Shown: positions 15,737 to 19,170 of the stretch, piece after piece
How the letters are laid out: each line of letters opens with the position of its first letter
How positions within the stretch are numbered: the first letter of the stretch is position 1
From: Candidatus Atribacter alterifermentans
GTDB lineage: Bacteria; Atribacterota; Atribacteria; Atribacterales; Atribacteraceae
Length of the DNA stretch: 19,170 bases
Reading direction: 5' to 3'
Assembly (NCBI GenBank): GCA_012517635.1
Contig: JAAYUP010000129.1
Location: 1 to 19,170, forward strand
Position numbers and translations under genes: made by a program
The notes under the pieces: model-generated
Told to the model about the DNA's origin: nothing
What the model saw: the letters and a program-made list of their open reading frames with translations, nothing else
Databases searched by the model: none

Positions 15737-16719
15737 TCTTCTTTTTCAGAAAGTTTTTCATCAACTAAATCAGGAATCCATTTTCCACAACGGCTTCCCC
15801 ACAGAGCTTTTACTTTCCCCTCTTCTCTCAAAACCACAATCTCACAACTATTCGGACAATCATTGCACGTAAAACTTCGGTTCTCATAAGATCGATTTAT
15901 TACTTCAAAACCTTGGAAAGAAGTTTTTTCTTGTTTTTCACCTAATACTAAAAGGGCAGCTCCCCATGCACCCATGATCCCATGCTCTTGGGGAACAATA
16001 ATTTTATACTTTCCTTGGTAAAAATCATAGAAAGCTTGAACAATTCCTTGATTGGCAGCTACCCCACCTTGAAAAACGATGGGGTCTATTATGGTTTTTC
16101 CGGTTGCCAGATTATTGATAAAATTTCGAACTAATGCTTCACAAAGACCTCGGATGATTTCTGGTTTACCAAAACCGAGTTGCTGTTTGTGGATCATATC
16201 CGATTCGGCAAAGACTGTGCAACGACCGGCAATTCGCACCGATTGTTGAGCCTGTAAAGCTAATTTACCAAATTCCTCAATAGGTATTCCCAAACGAACT
16301 GCCTGATGTTCTAAAAACGAGCCAGTTCCTGCGGCACAAATCGTATTCATAGCAAAATCTTCAACTACTCGGTCGCGAATAATGATCAGCTTGGAATCTT
16401 GACCACCAATTTCAAAAACCGTTCTTACTTCTGGTAAAAGGGTTATGGCGGCTACTGCATGAGCGGTAATTTCATTTTTAACCATATCCGCTCCAACAAT
16501 GACTCCTGCTAAATGGCGTGCACTGCCTGTTGTACCCACTCCCCGTATTACACCACCAGGTGGGTAGTGGGATTGTATATATTTAAGACCGGTTTTTAAA
16601 GCCCCAATTGGGTCCCCGCTGGTTTTTAAGTAACAACTCGAGTAAATTTTCTTATCAGATGTTATTAATGCAAACTTTGTTGTCACTGAACCAACATCAA
16701 CCCCGAGATAAAGATCCAT
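15709..16719 (-). CDS. BcrAD/BadF-type 2-hydroxyacyl-CoA dehydratase activase (HgdC-like)
   Basis: A 336-residue ASKHA-fold ATPase. Seen: phosphate-1 motif DVGSVTTK (8-15), GVGTTGSARHL (60-70), GGQDSK (105-110), adenosine motif QGGVAANQ (217-224), and the two cysteines C128 (CAAGTGS) and C167 (GRCTVFAESD). Known of the HgdC family: each monomer gives these two cysteines to one [4Fe-4S] cluster shared by the dimer, and ATP hydrolysis drives one electron to a partner. It also has a C-terminal cysteine patch, C285, C288, C292 and C311, absent from minimal HgdC. The start is ATG at 16719 with GGAGG nine bases upstream; a 16-residue longer reading has no ribosome site. It closes a three-gene set with an HgdB-like and a DUF2229 protein. 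Confidence 0.87.
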   Translation of the reverse strand: MDLYLGVDVGSVTTKFALITSDKKIYSSCYLKTSGDPIGALKTGLKYIQSHYPPGGVIRGVGTTGSARHLAGVIVGADMVKNEITAHAVAAITLLPEVRTVFEIGGQDSKLIIIRDRVVEDFAMNTICAAGTGSFLEHQAVRLGIPIEEFGKLALQAQQSVRIAGRCTVFAESDMIHKQQLGFGKPEIIRGLCEALVRNFINNLATGKTIIDPIVFQGGVAANQGIVQAFYDFYQGKYKIIVPQEHGIMGAWGAALLVLGEKQEKTSFQGFEVINRSYENRSFTCNDCPNSCEIVVLREEGKVKALWGSRCGKWIPDLVDEKLSEKEEKTLSFSKK

Positions 16720-16728
16720 TATATCTAA

Positions 16729-16733
16729 CCTCC
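16729..16733 (-). promoter_or_regulatory. ribosome binding site of the activase gene
   Basis: GGAGG on the minus strand, nine bases before ATG 16719. It lies within the 53-base gap after the HgdB-like gene and decides against the start at 16767. Confidence 0.6.
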
Positions 16734-16772
16734 AACTATCACGCTTTGAACCATTCTTAAAAATCAATTTTG

Positions 16773-17882
16773 TTACTCATTAAGACTGTGTGATGCTTCT
16801 CGAACATCTTGTTTGTGACGCATTTCCAAAACATCAACAAAAGCTTCAACACGGGTTATCATTCCTGCTTCTCCAGCATGTTCATCAATTGCTAAATGAA
16901 GGATAGGAATATTGTAATCTCTTCCAACTCCTGTAACAATACTTTTCGCAACCGCCTCAGGCATGCAAGTAAAAGGGTATAAATGGATAACTCCATCATA
17001 ACCTTGTTTGGCATATCGGATAGTATTCCCAACCGTGTCAATTCCTTCTCCTCCAATAAATCTTTTAAGATAAGGTTTAGCTAATTCCCAAGCTTCTTCT
17101 TTCTCTCTTGAACGAGTAAAAGGGAAAAAATTGAGAATATATTCCACGGTTGAAACTGAATTATCCACTAAAACACCCATATTTCCTAAAAGCTTTTCAA
17201 TATTAAAATTCACCCTAAATTCTTGAGCAATATAAACTTCGCCAACGATCCCTATTTTAATAGGTTCTTTTTTTTCTAAGATATTAAGTTGGGATATTTC
17301 ATACAAGGTATTACTCCGTATTTCTTCTAATTGAGCAATGGAATTAATTTTTTTAACTTCTTTTAAGCTTTCTTCAATCAATGCATCAAGTTGTGAAGGG
17401 CTTTCTAATTTCCATCGAACCTTTCGGCTGATTTTTTCTAAATCTTCGACATATCGAAGAACATTCCAAGCTAAACGAACAGCATGATGTACACGTGAAA
17501 TTGACCATTTACCCCCAATCATTACTTTCAGGGAGGAAAAAAAGTTCTTCCAACCATATCGAGGAAAATCAATAAGAACAAAATTTACATCATAGCCCAG
17601 ATCTTCAATAATAATTCTTTGAATTTGTCCATAATATCCAAAACGGCATGGTCCGACTCCACCAGCCATAAAAATAGTATCAGCTCCCTTTTCTATGCCT
17701 TCAATAAAATTGCCCAAGGTCACTTTCATTGGAAAACAGGCATTTTGAGGAGCAAGTTTAACTCCTATTTCAATAGTCTTTTTAGTTATTGGAGGCGGGG
17801 GAATAACTTCAATGCCCAGCGCTGGATAAAGAACCTCCAAAACCACATTCAGATGAGCAAGATGAGGAAAGGTTGCTTTCAA
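16773..17882 (-). CDS. HgdB/BcrC-like (2-hydroxyacyl-CoA dehydratase D-component related) protein
   Basis: A 369-residue protein of the 2-hydroxyglutaryl-CoA dehydratase/benzoyl-CoA reductase-like superfamily. Candidate iron-sulfur cysteines are C49 (NACFPMKV), C79 (GGVGPCRFGYYGQ) and C306 (PFTCMPEA). The end carries DEHAGEAGMITRVEAFVD (333-350). It resembles the HGD-D-like domain that follows DUF2229 in large 'activase-related' fusion proteins, rather than a classical dehydratase subunit. The start is TTG at 17882 with GGAGG ten bases upstream (17893-17897), so its first 74 bases overlap the DUF2229 gene in another frame. Likely an iron-sulfur protein reduced by the activase downstream. The substrate, if any, is unknown. 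Confidence 0.78.
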   Translation of the reverse strand: MKATFPHLAHLNVVLEVLYPALGIEVIPPPPITKKTIEIGVKLAPQNACFPMKVTLGNFIEGIEKGADTIFMAGGVGPCRFGYYGQIQRIIIEDLGYDVNFVLIDFPRYGWKNFFSSLKVMIGGKWSISRVHHAVRLAWNVLRYVEDLEKISRKVRWKLESPSQLDALIEESLKEVKKINSIAQLEEIRSNTLYEISQLNILEKKEPIKIGIVGEVYIAQEFRVNFNIEKLLGNMGVLVDNSVSTVEYILNFFPFTRSREKEEAWELAKPYLKRFIGGEGIDTVGNTIRYAKQGYDGVIHLYPFTCMPEAVAKSIVTGVGRDYNIPILHLAIDEHAGEAGMITRVEAFVDVLEMRHKQDVREASHSLNE

Positions 17883-18846
17883 ATGTTTTTGTCCTCCATT
17901 TCATCATATCTACAAATGCTTCCAAACGAGTTATCAAACCAGCTTCACCAGTATGCTCATCAATCTCAAGGCGAAGATAAGGAATAGAGTTCACTTCTCT
18001 TTTTAACCACCGCTCGATGAGTTCACCAACCAGTGAATCGGGACCACATTCAAAAGATACTAAATGGACGAACCCCTTTATTGCAGGATCTTTTTGGTAT
18101 ATTGAATAAAGCGCACTCCCTAATACTTCATTAGAAATAGTCCAAAAACTGGGTTTAGGAATTTTTCTTAAAGCTTTTCTGATTTCCTTTTCATCTATCA
18201 TATCACTGGTAACAATTGAATAACCCATCGTATTTATTTTTTGAAGGATATTCATATTAATATAACTATCATTAATGAGGTAAGTATGACCTAATAAAAG
18301 AATTTTTTCCTGATGAGATGTTAAGATTGGACGATTATCAATCAAATTCTCAGGAAAATATCCACTCGCAATTTTTTTTCGATACTCAAAATGAGCCTCT
18401 TCAGCAATTCGAAGGGAACGGTTTATTTTTTTATAATTCGATGTAAATCGCTTCCCAATATCAATAAAACCTTGTCGCCATCCAATTAAACCTCGGTCTC
18501 TCATGTTGATTTCATCATCAATTATCCTTTGCTGAGGAGTATTATAGAGATTTCTAACGATATCGGGTAACCCTAAAATCTTCGGGCAATTGTACTCATT
18601 TTTACAGAAACTCACCATACGGGGTATAAAAAGAGAATCAACTTTATCTTTTAAATAATGACAATGGCCTAAAAACACTTTAACCGGAAAGCAAATTTCA
18701 TCCGCTCCATAAGTAAGTCCTCGCTGTATGATGAGCTTATTGGTTGGTGGAGAAATCAATGGATCCGCACCTAATTCTTTTAAAAAAGTTGTCCATAAAG
18801 CATAAAAACGATAAAATAACAATCCTCGAGGAATACCAATTTTCAA
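17809..18846 (-). CDS. DUF2229 protein of the acyl-CoA dehydratase activase-related family
   Basis: 345 residues beginning KIGIPRGLLFYRFYALW, the hallmark start of DUF2229. Conserved cysteines are C52 (EICFPVKVFLG), C62, C81, C87 (SFCKNEYNC) and C267 (SFECGPDS); DEHTGEAGLITRLEAFVD is at 296-313. These are candidate iron-sulfur ligands. The start is taken as TTG at 18846, where homologs begin MKIGIPR and AAGGAG sits 11 bases upstream (18858-18863); an ATG nine codons earlier lacks a ribosome site. The last roughly 25 residues, serine- and cysteine-rich, are read from DNA that also encodes the start of the next gene. It is the first gene of the DUF2229, HgdB-like, activase set. Function unknown. 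Confidence 0.8.
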   Translation of the reverse strand: MKIGIPRGLLFYRFYALWTTFLKELGADPLISPPTNKLIIQRGLTYGADEICFPVKVFLGHCHYLKDKVDSLFIPRMVSFCKNEYNCPKILGLPDIVRNLYNTPQQRIIDDEINMRDRGLIGWRQGFIDIGKRFTSNYKKINRSLRIAEEAHFEYRKKIASGYFPENLIDNRPILTSHQEKILLLGHTYLINDSYINMNILQKINTMGYSIVTSDMIDEKEIRKALRKIPKPSFWTISNEVLGSALYSIYQKDPAIKGFVHLVSFECGPDSLVGELIERWLKREVNSIPYLRLEIDEHTGEAGLITRLEAFVDMMKWRTKTFESNLSSSCSSECGFGGSLSSAGH

Positions 18847-18960
18847 AAGGCATCCATCTCCTTGATCGAACATCTTAATTTAAAATAACAAATTTTTTAC
18901 AATGTTATCTATCCTGAAAATACACTGGCATGATAAATCAAGCCCCTACCAAAGAATTAA
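18847..18960. other. upstream region of the DUF2229 gene
   Basis: AT-rich, with no ORF of note. It should hold the promoter of the DUF2229 cluster, but no -35/-10 pair with good spacing stands out on the minus strand. Nothing else is recognised here. Confidence 0.3.
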
Positions 18961-18965
18961 AAAAT

Positions 18966-19020
18966 GGAGGGGCGCAAGGTATTGCGCCCGATTCTTGTAG
19001 CGACATGCCATGGCATATCG
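18966..19020. repeat. dispersed hairpin repeat, GGGCGCAA type, plus near-palindrome
   Basis: A perfect 8-bp stem GGGCGCAA (18970-18977) and TTGCGCCC (18982-18989) with a 4-nt loop, the same arms as at 1410-1430. It is followed by a 20-bp near-perfect palindrome (19001-19020, centre GCCATGGC, one mismatch). GC content is much higher than the flanks, typical of a REP-like or small non-autonomous repeat. Confidence 0.6.
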
Positions 19021-19028
19021 AATCTTGG

Positions 19029-19170
19029 GTTTTCATCCTCATCTGGTGCTGCGAAAGCAGCATGAGGGTCTATCCTGTAAACTACAACAGGATAGCAGCC
19101 TACGGCGTAAGATGAAAAAAATTGTAAAAGACAAAAACTGAGAGGATAGACCACTTGAGTTTTCATCCTC
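19029..19170. repeat. structured non-coding repeat with nested hairpins and 12-bp direct repeats
   Basis: GTTTTCATCCTC occurs at 19029-19040 and again at 19159-19170, the window edge. Between them lie: a GAAA-tetraloop hairpin (TGCTGC 19047-19052 with GCAGCA 19057-19062, extended by CCTCA/TGAGG at 19037-19041 and 19063-19067 past a 5-nt bulge); a 9-bp hairpin CTATCCTGT (19070-19078) with ACAGGATAG (19087-19095); and a 10-bp inverted copy of GGTCTATCCT (19068-19077) at 19143-19152. Small ORFs on both strands here are not protein-like. The element is cut by the window end. Confidence 0.55.

Noticed and set aside
18930..19166. Small ORFs of 61 and 69 codons on both strands
   Set aside because: They follow from the hairpin and direct repeats; no ribosome site and no protein-like pattern.
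1..19170. CRISPR array, tRNA, rRNA, transposase or phage genes
   Set aside because: No regularly spaced repeats, cloverleaf, rRNA-like stretch or mobile-element protein was seen on either strand.

Overview
This is an AT-rich window from what looks like an anaerobic, fermentative bacterium. The clues are an ASKHA-type 2-hydroxyacyl-CoA dehydratase activase with iron-sulfur cysteines beside HgdB-like proteins, polyol and sugar-phosphate genes without a phosphotransferase system, strong Shine-Dalgarno sequences, and frequent TTG starts. The gene set and the hairpin repeats between genes would suit an uncultivated Atribacterota, Thermotogota or deep Firmicutes-like lineage, but the sequence alone cannot fix the taxon. 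No tRNA, rRNA, CRISPR array, transposase or phage gene was recognised.

Left region (1-9701, all minus strand). Positions 1-65 hold short intergenic repeats. The genes, in transcription order from the right, are: a Fpg/MutM DNA glycosylase interrupted by one in-frame TAA (9701-8904); a ComF-family phosphoribosyltransferase (8688-7963); and a carbohydrate operon. The operon opens with a SorC-family regulator (7809-6850) behind a good sigma70-type promoter with an inverted repeat over the predicted start site. It continues with a PfkB kinase, a mannitol-1-phosphate 5-dehydrogenase-like enzyme and a zinc-dependent polyol-type dehydrogenase. A fused alpha/beta 2-oxoacid dehydrogenase E1 and an MFS transporter follow. 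A plausible reading is uptake, phosphorylation and oxidation of a sugar alcohol or sugar, controlled by a sugar-phosphate-sensing repressor.

Middle region (9948-13816, plus strand). A tightly coupled four-gene operon encodes an ABC-2 type exporter (ATPase and six-helix permease) with two extracytoplasmic proteins of unknown function. One has a single N-terminal membrane anchor and a carboxypeptidase-regulatory-like domain. The other has a signal peptide, a coiled-coil segment and a C-terminal membrane anchor. The operon ends at a strong bidirectional terminator.

Right region (13900-18846, minus strand). In transcription order from the right come a DUF2229 protein, an HgdB-like protein and a BcrAD/BadF-type activase, then a DUF4234-like membrane protein, a strong terminator and a rhomboid protease. 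The first three resemble separated pieces of the large multidomain 'acyl-CoA dehydratase activase-related' proteins. The DUF2229 and HgdB-like proteins share motifs along their whole length, so the trio looks like a two-subunit component plus its ATP-driven activator. This and the ABC operon are the best candidates for undescribed biology. The right end (about 18960-19170) is a strongly structured non-coding repeat sharing a hairpin family with position 1410.
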